Assembly: GCA_019090455.1 (NCBI GenBank)
Contig: JAHRWA010000030.1
Location: 62,001 to 126,000, forward strand
DNA from: Pseudomonadales bacterium
Lineage (GTDB): Bacteria; Pseudomonadota; Gammaproteobacteria; Pseudomonadales; DC-out160
Direction: 5' to 3'
Length of the DNA stretch: 64,000 bases
The position numbers and the translations under genes are program-made. Positions 27,291 to 37,816 of the stretch are shown here, one piece after another. The stretch's first letter is position 1. Every line of letters begins with the position of its first letter. The notes beneath the pieces are model-generated. The model did no database searches, had not been told where the DNA came from, and saw only the letters and a list, made by a program, of their open reading frames with translations.

Positions 27291-28058
27291 TCAACTCGGG
27301 CCTAAAAACAACTTACGACTTTCCAGGGGTTTGCCGTTTAAGTGTGGGGCTAGTGCCAGTCGCAATAACCTTTTTGCATCTTTCAATACTTTATCATTAT
27401 CGTAACAGCGCTTGGACAGGGATAACAGACTTTGACCGCTAAAACACAGGCGATTCCAATCCACCGGTATAATACCTTCAACCCACTCGAATCCATGGTG
27501 TGCATCAAAGCGATAGGTACCTTCGGGTATAATGGCAGTGACGCCATTGGATTCACATTCTAAACTCAAGCCATATCCCAGCTCTTCCAACAATGCCAAT
27601 TCAAATTGGCGAAGTTGAATTTCAATATGGGTCTGGCGTAATTGCCCTAGACTACGTTCAGAGCTACTGATTGCCACTGGGTCTAATGACAAGTTCCCGA
27701 GAGTTTCTTGGTAAGCATTAAATAAGAAGGGATGACTAACAAAGCGATGAGTCAACCGAACAGTTAGTTCATTAAGATACATTCCACTCAGCAGCGCCTT
27801 CCCACTCAGAGGATACGGGGTTTCCCCCAAATCCACATCGCGAACCGATTTAAGATCCGACTTTCCTTTCCAACTCAGCAATATCAAGCGGAAAGGTTGC
27901 AGTGCCGCTCGCCATGGACTTTTAGGTCGTCGTGCACCATTGGCTACGGCACTCACTCGACCATGATCTTGCGTAAAGAAATCGATTATCGCACTCGTAT
28001 CTTTATAAGGCCTACTATGTAGAATATAGGCTGGTTGCAGATCAACTTTCGAATCCAT
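27291..28058 (-). CDS. recO: DNA repair protein RecO
   Basis: Recombination mediator that helps RecA load on SSB-coated DNA and anneals strands. The 255-residue product has an N-terminal OB fold ([36 protein letters not shown]) and a helical C-terminal domain with [15 protein letters not shown]; the zinc cysteines of some RecO are not complete. It lies between era and pdxJ, the standard rnc-era-recO-pdxJ order. Confidence 0.95.
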   Translation of the reverse strand: MDSKVDLQPAYILHSRPYKDTSAIIDFFTQDHGRVSAVANGARRPKSPWRAALQPFRLILLSWKGKSDLKSVRDVDLGETPYPLSGKALLSGMYLNELTVRLTHRFVSHPFLFNAYQETLGNLSLDPVAISSSERSLGQLRQTHIEIQLRQFELALLEELGYGLSLECESNGVTAIIPEGTYRFDAHHGFEWVEGIIPVDWNRLCFSGQSLLSLSKRCYDNDKVLKDAKRLLRLALAPHLNGKPLESRKLFLGPS

Positions 28059-28090
28059 TAGAGATCTCTAAGGGATATTAGCCTTAATCA

Positions 28091-28990
28091 CTAGGTGTCA
28101 TCGTAGCCAAGACTACGTAACGCCCGGTCATCATCAGCCCATCCACTTTTTACTTTGGTCCATATCCTAAGCATCACTTTGGAATCCAATAGAACTTCGA
28201 TATCCTTTCTCGCCTCGGTACCGATGGACTTTAAACGTGCCCCGCCCTTACCAATCACAATTCGTTTTTGACCTTCTCTTTCAACCAGAATAAGCGCGTT
28301 AATATGCCAGATTTTTCCTTTTTGCTTGAACTCTTCTATCTCGACAGTCAGAGCATAGGGTAGCTCTTGCCCCAATTGGCGCATCACCTTTTCACGAATC
28401 ATTTCAGCCACCATAAACCGTTCAGAACGATCCGTAATTTGATCCTCCGGAAAGAGATGCGGTCCTAAAGGCAGCTCCTCTACAATAAGCTTTTCCAGTT
28501 GATCTACATTGGTGCCGGTCAGTGCAGATATGGGAATGATATCTTTAAATGCGTATTTCTTAGCAAGGGATTCCATATGAGGTAACAGGGTATTTTTATC
28601 TTTAATCCAGTCAACCTTATTAACGACCAGCATGACTGGACAAGATACATTTTGCAGCTTTTCGAGAACCATATCATCATCATCGTTCCATTCGATTCTA
28701 TCCACGACAAAAATGACAACATCTACATCTTGCAAAGCACTGTGCGCCACACGGTTCATATAGCGATTTATTGCTTGGGGTGCCTTCTTATGAAGTCCTG
28801 GCGTATCCACGTAAGCAGTTTGAATCTTTCCCTCGGTTTTTATCCCCAGAATCTGATGACGCGTTGTTTGCGGTTTACGAGATGTGATACTGATTTTCTG
28901 TTCTAAAATATGATTCAGCAATGTGGACTTGCCCACATTCGGCCTACCTACTATCGCTACGTAACCACTTTTTTCTTGATCATTTGTCAT
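28091..28990 (-). CDS. era: GTPase Era
   Basis: Essential GTPase that binds 16S rRNA near its 3' end during 30S assembly. The 299-residue product has G1 [13 protein letters not shown]3 DTPGLH, G4 NKVDWI and G5 SALTG, then a C-terminal KH domain with [20 protein letters not shown]. The start overlaps the rnc stop by eleven bases. Confidence 0.98.
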   Translation of the reverse strand: MTNDQEKSGYVAIVGRPNVGKSTLLNHILEQKISITSRKPQTTRHQILGIKTEGKIQTAYVDTPGLHKKAPQAINRYMNRVAHSALQDVDVVIFVVDRIEWNDDDDMVLEKLQNVSCPVMLVVNKVDWIKDKNTLLPHMESLAKKYAFKDIIPISALTGTNVDQLEKLIVEELPLGPHLFPEDQITDRSERFMVAEMIREKVMRQLGQELPYALTVEIEEFKQKGKIWHINALILVEREGQKRIVIGKGGARLKSIGTEARKDIEVLLDSKVMLRIWTKVKSGWADDDRALRSLGYDDT

Positions 28991-29753
28991 GTTTTTTCAA
29001 CCCATTCTGTTCTCTTGCTTGCTTCACGCTCTCCTTTTCTTTCGACAGTTTCTTTTCCATAGATAATTGCTGCGTTAATTTTGTCATCATATCGCTAGCC
29101 GCAATTTGCTCTGCTTTACGCCGACTCTCTCCGATTCCCTGAGTCATCAATTCACCTTCTTTAACAGAACATGATACGGTAAAGGTTTGATCATGAGCGA
29201 GCCCCACGACATCAACGACTTTATAATCAGGTAACGCTATCTTGCGCCCCTGCAGAAACTCCTGCAAAACACTCTTGGGGTCCTTACCAGTATCATCCAA
29301 ACTTAACTCTGTCAGACGAGATTGAAACCAGTACAGTATTCTTTCACGACAAACATCAAATCCTGAGTCTTCATATATTGCCCCAACTATCGCTTCAAAC
29401 ACATCGGCTAATATCGAATCCCGTCTGAAACCACCACTCTTAAGTTCGCCCGACCCCATCCTCAGATAGTCGCCTAGCTCAAACTCTCTTGAAATAGATG
29501 CGAGGGTTTTACCTTGGACTAATTTGGCACGCAAGCGGCTCAACTGCCCTTCACTCGCATCGGGAAATTGGTGAAATAACGCATCTGCAATGACAAAATT
29601 GACGATAGAGTCCCCTAAAAACTCCAGTGTTTCATAATTACTTTTATTGCTATAACTGCGATGAGTCATCGCTACTGCAAGCCGATCAGGATCGTTGAAG
29701 GTATAACCCAATCGCCTTGATAATCGCGTTAAAGATTCAGTCGGCACCCACAT
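28980..29753 (-). CDS. rnc: Ribonuclease III
   Basis: Cleaves double-stranded RNA in rRNA and mRNA processing. The 257-residue protein has the catalytic signature [19 protein letters not shown], the second acidic site [15 protein letters not shown], and a C-terminal double-stranded RNA-binding domain (about 155-225: [13 protein letters not shown] ... [13 protein letters not shown]). A lysine-rich tail of some 30 residues follows and is longer than in E. coli. The start overlaps the DUF4845 stop; era overlaps its end. Confidence 0.97.
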   Translation of the reverse strand: MWVPTESLTRLSRRLGYTFNDPDRLAVAMTHRSYSNKSNYETLEFLGDSIVNFVIADALFHQFPDASEGQLSRLRAKLVQGKTLASISREFELGDYLRMGSGELKSGGFRRDSILADVFEAIVGAIYEDSGFDVCRERILYWFQSRLTELSLDDTGKDPKSVLQEFLQGRKIALPDYKVVDVVGLAHDQTFTVSCSVKEGELMTQGIGESRRKAEQIAASDMMTKLTQQLSMEKKLSKEKESVKQAREQNGLKKHDK

Positions 29754-30180
29754 TTACCTCTATAGAATCATTAAAATGAACCACCCCATCGATATCGCCC
29801 ACTAGAGGAGCCCGTACCTCATATTCAATTCGAACGGTTAATATTCCTCGTTTTTTGGAAATTTTAATATCCTTCTGCTGCATCGTTGTCACACTATTCA
29901 TATTCATTCGTTTCATAATGGTGATTTTTATTTCTTTCTTCGTTTTCTTTAAGGTATCCACCTCTTCCTCAAGATTTGACAGCACTCTCTTTATTGCAAA
30001 GTGATCCATATAAATAGGAAAGAAATTAAAGAATATAATGGCATACCCACCCACCATCAGAATAATAGTCAAAATGGCCCAACCTGATAATCCGCTTTGT
30101 CTCTTAGCAAAAGAGGCCTGCATAAGAGACGCATTTTTAAATCCGGTTCTATTATTATTATCCAAATGTTGAGTCCTCAT
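29737..30180 (-). CDS. DUF4845 membrane protein
   Basis: Small conserved protein with one membrane segment (about residues 32-55, SGWAILTIILMVGGYAIIFF) and a periplasmic part of about 90 residues. Proteins of this family lie between lepB and rnc in many gammaproteobacteria; their role is not known. AAGGTGATC precedes the ATG. The gene overlaps rnc by 17 bases, indicating coupling. Confidence 0.85.
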   Translation of the reverse strand: MRTQHLDNNNRTGFKNASLMQASFAKRQSGLSGWAILTIILMVGGYAIIFFNFFPIYMDHFAIKRVLSNLEEEVDTLKKTKKEIKITIMKRMNMNSVTTMQQKDIKISKKRGILTVRIEYEVRAPLVGDIDGVVHFNDSIEVNVGAD

Positions 30181-30247
30181 TTGATCACCTTGTTTTTTCA
30201 GTTTTACACCCAGGTTAACAATCCACTTAATTTGTTATTCCAATCCC

Positions 30248-31078
30248 TTATTCTATTAGGCCATTACGCCGAAAACTCGGAATGATGCTTGGCTTATGCA
30301 TCCAGATGGCGAATGCTTTACCTACCACATTATGCTCAGGCACATATCCCCAGACACGACTATCACGACTGTTGTCTCTATTATCTCCTAGCATAAAATA
30401 ATTGCCTTCTGGAACGATCCATTCACCACCAAAACGACCAGGTCCAAAATCAGTCCACAATTTATGCTTTACATGGGTTTCTTCCCCATCAGTACTCACC
30501 CCATCCAACATTTCTTCATATACCAAGGTCGGGTTTGAGCCACCTAATCGCGCCAAAATTTCTCGATCTACTTTCTTCCCATTGACTGTCAGCTCATTAG
30601 CTTGATACCGAATGGTATCGCCAGGCAACCCTATCACTCTCTTAATATAGTTTATTCTTGGGTTTTCTGGATATTTGAACACCATAATATCCCCACGCTC
30701 TGGATACCCAAGATCCATTATTTTGGTGCCTATTACGGGCAATCGTAAGCCATAATGAAATTTGTTCACCAAGATATAATCACCCACTTCTAGGGTAGGC
30801 AACATGGAGCCAGAGGGAATGGTAAAAGGCTCAACTAAAAAGGATCGAAGTAGCAAAACAATAAACAAGACAGGAAAAAACGATTTCGGATATTCGATCA
30901 GTATCGGTTCACGGCTTAATTTATCCACCACCGTTTGATCGCACGACGTGCCTTTTTCACTTTGATATTTTTCTACCGCTTTCTTTCGTTTAGGTTGAAA
31001 CCAAATTAGATCCATTAAAGCAACAAAACCCGTTACGCTAACCAGTACTACTAATACGAGAGAAAAATCAATATCCAT
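30248..31078 (-). CDS. lepB: Signal peptidase I LepB
   Basis: Removes signal peptides from exported proteins at the inner membrane. The 276-residue product has two N-terminal membrane segments (about 4-22 and 65-82), the catalytic serine in IPSGSMLPTLEVGDYILVNK and the catalytic lysine in RGDIMVFKYPENPRINYIKRVIGLPGD, plus box E GDNRDNSRDSR. It follows lepA by 70 bases on the same strand. Confidence 0.97.
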   Translation of the reverse strand: MDIDFSLVLVVLVSVTGFVALMDLIWFQPKRKKAVEKYQSEKGTSCDQTVVDKLSREPILIEYPKSFFPVLFIVLLLRSFLVEPFTIPSGSMLPTLEVGDYILVNKFHYGLRLPVIGTKIMDLGYPERGDIMVFKYPENPRINYIKRVIGLPGDTIRYQANELTVNGKKVDREILARLGGSNPTLVYEEMLDGVSTDGEETHVKHKLWTDFGPGRFGGEWIVPEGNYFMLGDNRDNSRDSRVWGYVPEHNVVGKAFAIWMHKPSIIPSFRRNGLIE

Positions 31079-31148
31079 AAAACCTACTATTTATTGGTGA
31101 ATTTTTTCAAGAGGAGGCAATCAATACACTTCAAACAAAACAGCAGCA

Positions 31149-32948
31149 CTACTTATCCACTTTCAGCACAGCTAAAAATGCTTCCTGCGGTATTTCCACA
31201 CTGCCTACTTGCTTCATCCGTTTCTTACCTGCCTTTTGCTTTTCCAACAGCTTACGTTTACGTGACACATCACCACCATAACATTTTGCCGTCACATTTT
31301 TGCGCAGCGCTTTGACCGTTTCTCGAGAAATCACTTTCCCCCCGATCGCCGCTTGTATCGCTACATCAAACATTTGCCGAGGAATAATTTCTTTCATTTT
31401 CTCAACAACGGACCGGCCTCTACTGATTGACTGATCCCGATGACAAATCATCGCCAGTGCATCCACCTTGTCGCCATTAATCAGAATATCCACTCGCACC
31501 AAACTAGCGGCTTGAAATCTAGCAAAATGATAATCCAAGGATGCATAGCCTCGGCTGGTAGATTTCAATCGGTCAAAGAAGTCTAGCACCACTTCACTCA
31601 ATGGTATTTCATAACTGAGCGAAACTTGAGAGCCGACATAAAGCATATTCTTTTGCACGCCACGTCGCTCTACACATAAGGTAATCACACTTCCTAAATA
31701 CTGCTGCGGTACCAAGATACTGACCGATGCGATAGGCTCACGCATTTCCTCAATCTTATTGATCACTGGCAATTTAGAAGGGCTGTCCACATGGCTTACG
31801 CTGCCATCTGTTTGCACTACCTCATAAACGACTGTGGGTGCGGTGGTAATGAGGTCTAAATCATACTCTCTCTCCAAACGCTCCTGAATAATCTCCATAT
31901 GTAGCATGCCTAAAAACCCACAACGGAACCCAAAGCCTAGGGCGTCAGACGTTTCAGGCTCATAAAAAAGTGACGCATCATTTAGCGTTAGCTTTCCTAA
32001 AGCTTCTCTAAAGTTTTCATAATCGTCAGAACTAACGGGGAAAAGACCTGCATAGACTTGCGGCTGAACTTGTTTAAAGCCCTCGAGCGCTTCCACTTCA
32101 GCGGTTTTAACATGGGTAATGGTGTCGCCAACCGGAGCGCCATAAATATCCTTAATGCCTGCGACCACAAACCCCACTTCTCCCGCTTGCAATATTCCCG
32201 TGTCTGTTCTCTTGGGGGTAAATACGCCTACGATATCAATAGAATGGTGCTGGCCGGTGGACTTCACATAAACTTTATCGCCTTTTTTAAGGACACCGTT
32301 CTTTACCCGAACCAGCGACACAACTCCAAGGTAATTATCGAACCAAGAATCAATAATCAGGGCTTGTAGAGGCGCGTCATTGTCACCTATAGGTGCCGGT
32401 ATATGCAGAACTAATTCTTCCAACAGCTTATCAACACCCACTCCTGTCTTGGCACTGACCTGACAAGCATCTGTGGCTTCAATCCCTATTATTTCTTCAA
32501 TTTCCTGGGCAACTCGATCTGGGTCTGCTTGGGGTAAATCAATCTTATTGAGAACAGGTAATACTTCCAAGCCTTGTTCAATTGCCGTATAGCAGTTGGC
32601 CACTGACTGAGCTTCAACACCCTGCCCCGCATCCACCACCAGTAAAGCACCTTCACAAGCGGCCAGCGATCGTGACACTTCGTAGGAAAAATCCACATGA
32701 CCTGGCGTATCAATAAAATTCAGTTGATAGATCTCACCATCATTTGCCTTATATTTTAGGGTTACACTTTGGGCCTTAATGGTAATGCCCCTTTCCCGCT
32801 CGATGTCCATGGAATCTAAAACCTGAGCATCCATTTCCCTCGCACTGAGACCTCCACACATTTGTATGAATCGGTCTGCTAAAGTGGATTTTCCATGGTC
32901 TATGTGGGCAATGATGGAGAAGTTACGAATATGTTTAATGTCTGTCAC
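31149..32948 (-). CDS. lepA: Elongation factor 4 LepA
   Basis: Translational GTPase acting on the ribosome (back-translocation and 30S biogenesis). G motifs: [32 protein letters not shown]; the LepA-specific C-terminal domain ends in [25 protein letters not shown] start at the GTG at 32948 ([19 protein letters not shown]), which gives 599 residues like E. coli LepA; a TTG four codons upstream (32960) is less likely. lepB follows. Confidence 0.96.
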   Translation of the reverse strand: MTDIKHIRNFSIIAHIDHGKSTLADRFIQMCGGLSAREMDAQVLDSMDIERERGITIKAQSVTLKYKANDGEIYQLNFIDTPGHVDFSYEVSRSLAACEGALLVVDAGQGVEAQSVANCYTAIEQGLEVLPVLNKIDLPQADPDRVAQEIEEIIGIEATDACQVSAKTGVGVDKLLEELVLHIPAPIGDNDAPLQALIIDSWFDNYLGVVSLVRVKNGVLKKGDKVYVKSTGQHHSIDIVGVFTPKRTDTGILQAGEVGFVVAGIKDIYGAPVGDTITHVKTAEVEALEGFKQVQPQVYAGLFPVSSDDYENFREALGKLTLNDASLFYEPETSDALGFGFRCGFLGMLHMEIIQERLEREYDLDLITTAPTVVYEVVQTDGSVSHVDSPSKLPVINKIEEMREPIASVSILVPQQYLGSVITLCVERRGVQKNMLYVGSQVSLSYEIPLSEVVLDFFDRLKSTSRGYASLDYHFARFQAASLVRVDILINGDKVDALAMICHRDQSISRGRSVVEKMKEIIPRQMFDVAIQAAIGGKVISRETVKALRKNVTAKCYGGDVSRKRKLLEKQKAGKKRMKQVGSVEIPQEAFLAVLKVDK

Positions 32949-33267
32949 GTTATTGCTCAATTGGGGTAAATGTCGAGAAAGCAGGGGAATATATCACTAC
33001 AGGCTTTCATAGCTCAGGGTCTTAGAATAATAGGGGTCTTACAGTAATGACAATTTTCTCAGAATAATTTGTCTTACCATTATAAGATCAAATTCATCGT
33101 TGATGAGGCGAAAAATCAAGCCGCGAGTTTACAGTAAAAGCCCCGACGCAGCTATCAACACCTAAGAATCAGCATTACCCTTTATATTCAACACCTTAAA
33201 AGCAATCTTAAAGAAGAGTTTTTTGCAAATATTGACTGTAATACAGTTACGAATATACCAACCCATT
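32949..33267. other. Intergenic region between mucD and lepA
   Basis: About 320 bases without a gene, between the rpoE-mucD and lepA-ybiB groups on the same strand. A minus-strand TATAAT (CTTATAATGG near 33080-33090) could be the lepA promoter -10, but I find no good -35. No clear terminator of mucD is visible. Confidence 0.4.
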
Positions 33268-34674
33268 CTATTCCAGTAGATTTACAGAAACGAACAGATG
33301 ATTACCGTGTCGATTAACTTGCACAGGCACGCGTTTACCAGCGGGAATCTTCCTAGCAATAGATTTAAAAACGCCCACGGAAGTCACCTTCTGATAATTC
33401 AACAATAGAATGACATCCCCCCTTTTAATACCGGACTGGTTTCCTGGCCCCGCCTCAACTCCTGATACCACCACACCATGGCTTAGCCCAAGCTCCCGCA
33501 GTCGTTCTTTGGTTAATTCTTCCACTTGTATTCCCAAACGATTAGTCCGAGGTCGTTCCCCATTCACAGAACTTCGAGATACAGCCTCATCTAAAGGCAA
33601 TTCGCCCACTTTAAGAGAGAGGGTTTTATCCTTTCCTTGTCGAATAATATTGAGTTTCGCTTTTTTGCCTGGCTTAACCCGTCCCACCAAATGCGGCAGA
33701 TCGGACGCAACAATAATGTCTGTATTATCAAATGTAATAATCACATCTCCCGCCTCGACTCCCGCTTTATCCGCTGGGCCATCGTCCAATACACCGGCCA
33801 CGAGCGCGCCAGCGCTGCTACTCAAGCCGAAAGACTCCGCCAACCCCATGTCCACATTTTGAATTATCACTCCCAACCAACCACGCGAGACAAATCCATT
33901 TCGTTTTATCTGCTCCATGGACTCCATTGCGATATCGATGGGAATCGCAAAAGACAAACCCATGAACCCTCCCGTTCGACTATAGATTTGAGAATTAATG
34001 CCGACAACTTCTCCCTCAAGATTAAACAGAGGGCCACCCGAATTACCCGGGTTGATGGCAACATCGGTTTGGATGAAGGGAATATAATTATCGTTAGGTA
34101 AGCTGCGACCCATAGCACTGACAATGCCAGCAGTCACCGAATGATCGAATCCATAAGGGGAGCCAATGGCCAACACCCATTCGCCCACTTTGAGAGAAGA
34201 AGAACGACCGAGCTTGACTGTCGGCAGGTGACGGGCATCTATCTGTAATAATGCGAGATCACTTCGGGGGTCAGACCCTACCAGCTTTGCCGAATACTCT
34301 TTGCGGTTACTTAAGCGCACTACGATCTCATCTGCGCCTTTGACCACATGATGATTCGTTAAAATATAACCGTCTTCAGAAACGATAAAACCTGAACCCA
34401 AAGAGTCTCTATCCCTTTGCGGACGACCGTCTCCAAAAAAATGGCGAAAAATATCGGGTACTTGTTGGTTCTGCTGTTCATACTTTTGGGGTTTGCCCTT
34501 CTCTCTATGAGTGGTTGAGATATTTACCACCGCGCTAGCGCTTTCCTCTACTAACTGCGTAAAATCAGGTAAGCCCGATATCTTCGCGCGTGCTTGGGCA
34601 GGCATCACGACAAACAACAAGAACATCACAAATAGGGATATCGTGCATTTCATAAATGAAATTCTATGATTCAC
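33268..34674 (-). CDS. mucD: Periplasmic serine protease MucD (DegP/HtrA family)
   Basis: Periplasmic protease and chaperone that degrades misfolded envelope proteins and dampens sigma-E activity in Pseudomonas. The 468-residue product has a signal peptide (cleavage likely after AQARA), a trypsin-like domain with His109 (TNHHVV), Asp139 (RSDLALL) and Ser212 (GNSGGPL), and two PDZ domains (about 270-360 and 380-465). The GTG start at 34674 has AAGGAG six bases upstream. It ends the rpoE-rseA-rseB-rseC-mucD group, as mucD does in the algU operon. Confidence 0.95.
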   Translation of the reverse strand: MNHRISFMKCTISLFVMFLLFVVMPAQARAKISGLPDFTQLVEESASAVVNISTTHREKGKPQKYEQQNQQVPDIFRHFFGDGRPQRDRDSLGSGFIVSEDGYILTNHHVVKGADEIVVRLSNRKEYSAKLVGSDPRSDLALLQIDARHLPTVKLGRSSSLKVGEWVLAIGSPYGFDHSVTAGIVSAMGRSLPNDNYIPFIQTDVAINPGNSGGPLFNLEGEVVGINSQIYSRTGGFMGLSFAIPIDIAMESMEQIKRNGFVSRGWLGVIIQNVDMGLAESFGLSSSAGALVAGVLDDGPADKAGVEAGDVIITFDNTDIIVASDLPHLVGRVKPGKKAKLNIIRQGKDKTLSLKVGELPLDEAVSRSSVNGERPRTNRLGIQVEELTKERLRELGLSHGVVVSGVEAGPGNQSGIKRGDVILLLNYQKVTSVGVFKSIARKIPAGKRVPVQVNRHGNHLFVSVNLLE

Positions 34675-34726
34675 CTTCCACTCCTTAAAGCCGCTAGGTC
34701 AATTCAATTAAACGGATAAATATTAT

Positions 34727-35203
34727 TTAGCCTATTTGTATCGGCTGATCGTTTACTCTTGAAACGCAACGCATAACAGCGGGCAGGTAATCGGGGTTGT
34801 CTTCATTTCTGCTGGAATGGGTTCGAATAAACCAAGCGCCCACACCGATCCCAACACATGCGCCGAAAGCAGATAAAACATCCTGGTGAAAATTCACAAC
34901 GGCAGTTAACATTCCAGCCAACCACATACCACCCAATGTTGACAGTAAGGGTACGAGATAGAGCATGAAAGACCCTTTAAAGACGGTGTTCTCAGGCACA
35001 CCCAGAATAACTTCATCCCCCACCTCAAGCTTTATGTCTGTCGATGCCATCACTTGATGACGGCGACCTTCATAAATTTTGTCTAATACGCTGTGGCCAC
35101 AACCTTTTTGAGCAGCACAGCTATTACAAGCAGTCTGGCGAACAATCTCAACCCACACCTTGCCTGAATCCAGCGATACGACCGTTCCGGTTTCTTCAAT
35201 CAT
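34727..35203 (-). CDS. rseC: SoxR-reducing/sigma-E regulator RseC (MucC)
   Basis: Inner membrane protein of the RseC/MucC family. The 158 residues start with a cysteine-rich cytoplasmic part (CNSCAAQKGCGHS) and have two adjacent membrane segments (about 80-98 and 104-125). It overlaps the rseB stop by eight bases, in the conserved rseABC order. Its exact effect on sigma-E is unsettled even in model organisms. Confidence 0.93.
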   Translation of the reverse strand: MIEETGTVVSLDSGKVWVEIVRQTACNSCAAQKGCGHSVLDKIYEGRRHQVMASTDIKLEVGDEVILGVPENTVFKGSFMLYLVPLLSTLGGMWLAGMLTAVVNFHQDVLSAFGACVGIGVGAWFIRTHSSRNEDNPDYLPAVMRCVSRVNDQPIQIG

Positions 35204-36266
35204 GCGAAGCTTCTTTAGTGGTTCGTTGAATTGAATTCAAAATATGCTGTGCCGCCACTTCCGGTAACTCACCGACAATCGTCACTAAGACCGAATCCCC
35301 TCCTTCATCAATTTTACGACTAATTGCCACCGTTGGTCCTTTTCTTGTCACTGGAGGTAGTGATTCGATTGATTCATTGGGCTCAAAAAACAAGGTGAAT
35401 GCATTGAGGCCATCCGAGTACATTAAAGTTTGAATATCAACTTGAGCACTTGAAATACGTCGTATTTTGACATTTGATTGCTTGTAGCCGCTCGGCAGCC
35501 AATTCACTTGCCACTCAAGGGGGGGGTCATTTCCAGCTCGCCCCTTCTTTAGACCTAAGGAGTGCGGTGAATTTCCAACTTGCTGAAACTCTTCGAGATC
35601 GAGAGTCAAGCCGACTTGTAGCTCCGTATATTGAAATATTTCTAAAGGCTTATTCTCTTGGTTGAGAAGAACGGACTTCAACACTAACCCACTCTCTTTA
35701 TCGAGCCACAGAATATAACCGTAACGATTTTCATCCTTCGGTATCAACCGTAAACGTTGGGCCTTGCGACCCGCTATTCGGTCATCTCCCGCTAACCGAG
35801 CATCATACAAATCCAACAAAGCCTGCCCCATCATTCCCTGTGAAAAAATTCTAGCAGGCAATTTTCGTTCAAAACGATCAACCATTTCACCATCGTGCAG
35901 GCATACAACGTCTTTACCATTTCGGATTATTTCTGAGGGTGGGCCATCTAGGTGTATCAATCGCTCCTTCTCTACACCATCAAAAACGCCATGTAGAATT
36001 CTGACCGACCTCACGTCATTGCCATTTAGGTAAAAGAACCGACCTTCATAATTTAGGTCCTTAAACGCACCAGTCATTTTTTTTAGCAGGACTTGCGGCG
36101 TTATCGTCACTGATTTTCCAGCTGCAACCTCTTCAGCCGAAAGCGCGGGTATCCCTAATATCGATGCAAAAGCCATCGACGCAAAAGCCATTAAAACAAA
36201 AACCTTGGCCAGCCACTTCTGAATTAAAATCACAGGAATAGCACAACTTGTTTTTAGCAAACCCAT
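35196..36266 (-). CDS. rseB: Sigma-E regulatory protein RseB (MucB)
   Basis: Periplasmic protein that binds the anti-sigma factor RseA and shields it from proteolysis, sensing lipoprotein or LPS signals. About 356 residues with a signal peptide containing a duplicated MAFAS segment encoded by a 15-base tandem repeat (about 36163-36192). The N-terminal lipid-binding-like domain (VLLKKMTGAFKDLNYEGRFFYL) and the smaller C-terminal domain (WQVNWLPSGYKQS ... FTLFFEP) match the family. I start at the ATG at 36266 (AGG five bases upstream); a GTG two codons earlier is possible. Confidence 0.94.
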   Translation of the reverse strand: MGLLKTSCAIPVILIQKWLAKVFVLMAFASMAFASILGIPALSAEEVAAGKSVTITPQVLLKKMTGAFKDLNYEGRFFYLNGNDVRSVRILHGVFDGVEKERLIHLDGPPSEIIRNGKDVVCLHDGEMVDRFERKLPARIFSQGMMGQALLDLYDARLAGDDRIAGRKAQRLRLIPKDENRYGYILWLDKESGLVLKSVLLNQENKPLEIFQYTELQVGLTLDLEEFQQVGNSPHSLGLKKGRAGNDPPLEWQVNWLPSGYKQSNVKIRRISSAQVDIQTLMYSDGLNAFTLFFEPNESIESLPPVTRKGPTVAISRKIDEGGDSVLVTIVGELPEVAAQHILNSIQRTTKEASHD

Positions 36267-36339
36267 AAGCACCTATTAACCCTACGTTCCCTAATTATCA
36301 GACACATTACTCAGATATTTTTTTGCCGAGACAGGCAAC

Positions 36340-37143
36340 TCATTTATCGACATATTCGACAATCGGCGTATCAACAATCGCCATATCAACAACCCGCACG
36401 TAAGGCATTAATCCCTGACTCGTATTAAGCGCTGCTTGACTAGTATGGGTCACAAAATAACGATTTAATCGCTGCTGATGCTCTGACGTCAAAGCACGCT
36501 TATCCGCTACCGCCTTTGTGAAGGGGCCCTTTGATAACAATTCCAAATTATTGCTCTCAATAAAAGTCGATCGGCTCCTAACACTTTGACCCTGATGACT
36601 ATTGAATTGCACTACTTGAGGGCCTGTAGCAGATTGAGGACCAACAGGATAGTTTGCTGAGGGGCTTCGCTGAAAAGACTGGGGTGATGAGGACTGGGGA
36701 TTAGACAAGGTGGAATTAGACGATTGAGCAACTTGCGGTGCTGCCCCTTGGTCAGGTGCATTCTGCAAAGTTTCCCAACCGAAGACAATGGCAAAGGCAA
36801 CAGAAGCCGCAACAGCGATGTTAGCAACAGGACGCAAAAACATATGCGAGCTCTTCTTGCTGTCAGGTGTTGATGCGATGGGAGCATCCTCAATCTGATA
36901 GCTGGGCTCATCCTGAATAGCCTCACTAATGCGAGCTGAAATATCGATCCCCACGGATTCCGGCAGTTCATTTTGCATTGCCGCTTGGATCACGTGATAT
37001 CGAGACCAGGTTTTTGACAGACAATCTTCAGCGTCTACGTCCGTCTCCTGAAGCACTCTACGCAATTCAAATTCACTGGCTTCACCATCCATCAGTTTAG
37101 AAGCCAACTCATTCATCGAAGGATTATGTTTATCTTCGCTCAT
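36340..37143 (-). CDS. rseA: Anti-sigma-E factor RseA (MucA)
   Basis: Single-pass membrane anti-sigma factor that holds RpoE until cleaved by DegS/RseP-type proteases. The 267 residues show the N-terminal sigma-binding domain (MNELASKLMDGEASEFELRRVL ... WSRYHVIQAAM), one membrane segment (about 108-126, VANIAVAASVAFAIVFGW) and a Gln/Ser/Pro-rich periplasmic part. It lies between rpoE and rseB on the same strand; AGGG precedes the ATG. Confidence 0.94.
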   Translation of the reverse strand: MSEDKHNPSMNELASKLMDGEASEFELRRVLQETDVDAEDCLSKTWSRYHVIQAAMQNELPESVGIDISARISEAIQDEPSYQIEDAPIASTPDSKKSSHMFLRPVANIAVAASVAFAIVFGWETLQNAPDQGAAPQVAQSSNSTLSNPQSSSPQSFQRSPSANYPVGPQSATGPQVVQFNSHQGQSVRSRSTFIESNNLELLSKGPFTKAVADKRALTSEHQQRLNRYFVTHTSQAALNTSQGLMPYVRVVDMAIVDTPIVEYVDK

Positions 37144-37207
37144 GGTAATACCCTATTTATCTTCTTGTTTCGTTTTACCCTACTGACCTGTCCGCCTATA
37201 TCTAAAG

Positions 37208-37250
37208 ACTAGCCTTTTAACTAACTTCTACCTTTTAACTAGCCTCTAAC
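37208..37250. repeat. 18-bp-spaced duplication across the rpoE stop codon
   Basis: CCTTTTAACTA occurs at 37213-37223 and 37231-37241, and ACTAGCC at 37208 and 37238. The second copy contains the TAA stop of rpoE (minus strand). It is a short imperfect tandem duplication at a gene end. Confidence 0.65.
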
Positions 37251-37816
37251 AGCGGCTTAATCTTTTGATCAATTGCCTCTCTCGCTCGAAAAATGCGAGA
37301 CCTGACGGTACCCACAGGACACTCCATCACTTCAGCAATATCCTCATAACTGAGACCCTCGAATTCTCGAAGTGTCACCGCAGTCCGTAATTCATTGGGT
37401 AATTCTCGCAAAGCCTGATGCACCGTTTCTTCAATTTCATCTCTCAGTATTTGCCTCTCCGGTGAGGCCACGTCCCGCAAATTAGTTGCAGTATCGAAAT
37501 ATTGAGCGTCTTCTACATCAATACCTGTTCCTGGCGGTCTTCGACCTCGGCTCACAAGATGATTCTTGGCTGTATTGATCGCAATCCGATAAATCCAGGT
37601 GTAAAAAGCGCTATCTCCTCGAAACTTAGGTAACGCTCGATAGGCCTTGATGAAAGCTTCCTGGGTCACATCTAATGCATCTTCATGATTATTAACATAT
37701 CGCCCTACCAACGAGATAACCCGATGCTGGTACTTCAGCACCAGCAAATCGAATGCTTTCTTATCACCTTTTTGGACACGCTCAACAAGTTGCTGATCGG
37801 CTTGCCGCTCGCTCAT
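37235..37816 (-). CDS. rpoE: Extracytoplasmic stress sigma factor RpoE (AlgU)
   Basis: ECF sigma factor for envelope stress. The 193-residue protein has region 2 (LVLKYQHRVISLVGRYV, DALDVTQEAFIKAYRAL, FYTWIYRIAINTAKNHLVSRGRRPP) and region 4 (TAVTLREFEGLSYEDIAEVMECPVGTVRSRIFRAREAI), very close to E. coli RpoE and Pseudomonas AlgU. It leads the rpoE-rseABC-mucD operon and faces nadB, as in both organisms. A sigma-E-type promoter match lies about 235 bases upstream. Confidence 0.97.
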   Translation of the reverse strand: MSERQADQQLVERVQKGDKKAFDLLVLKYQHRVISLVGRYVNNHEDALDVTQEAFIKAYRALPKFRGDSAFYTWIYRIAINTAKNHLVSRGRRPPGTGIDVEDAQYFDTATNLRDVASPERQILRDEIEETVHQALRELPNELRTAVTLREFEGLSYEDIAEVMECPVGTVRSRIFRAREAIDQKIKPLLEAS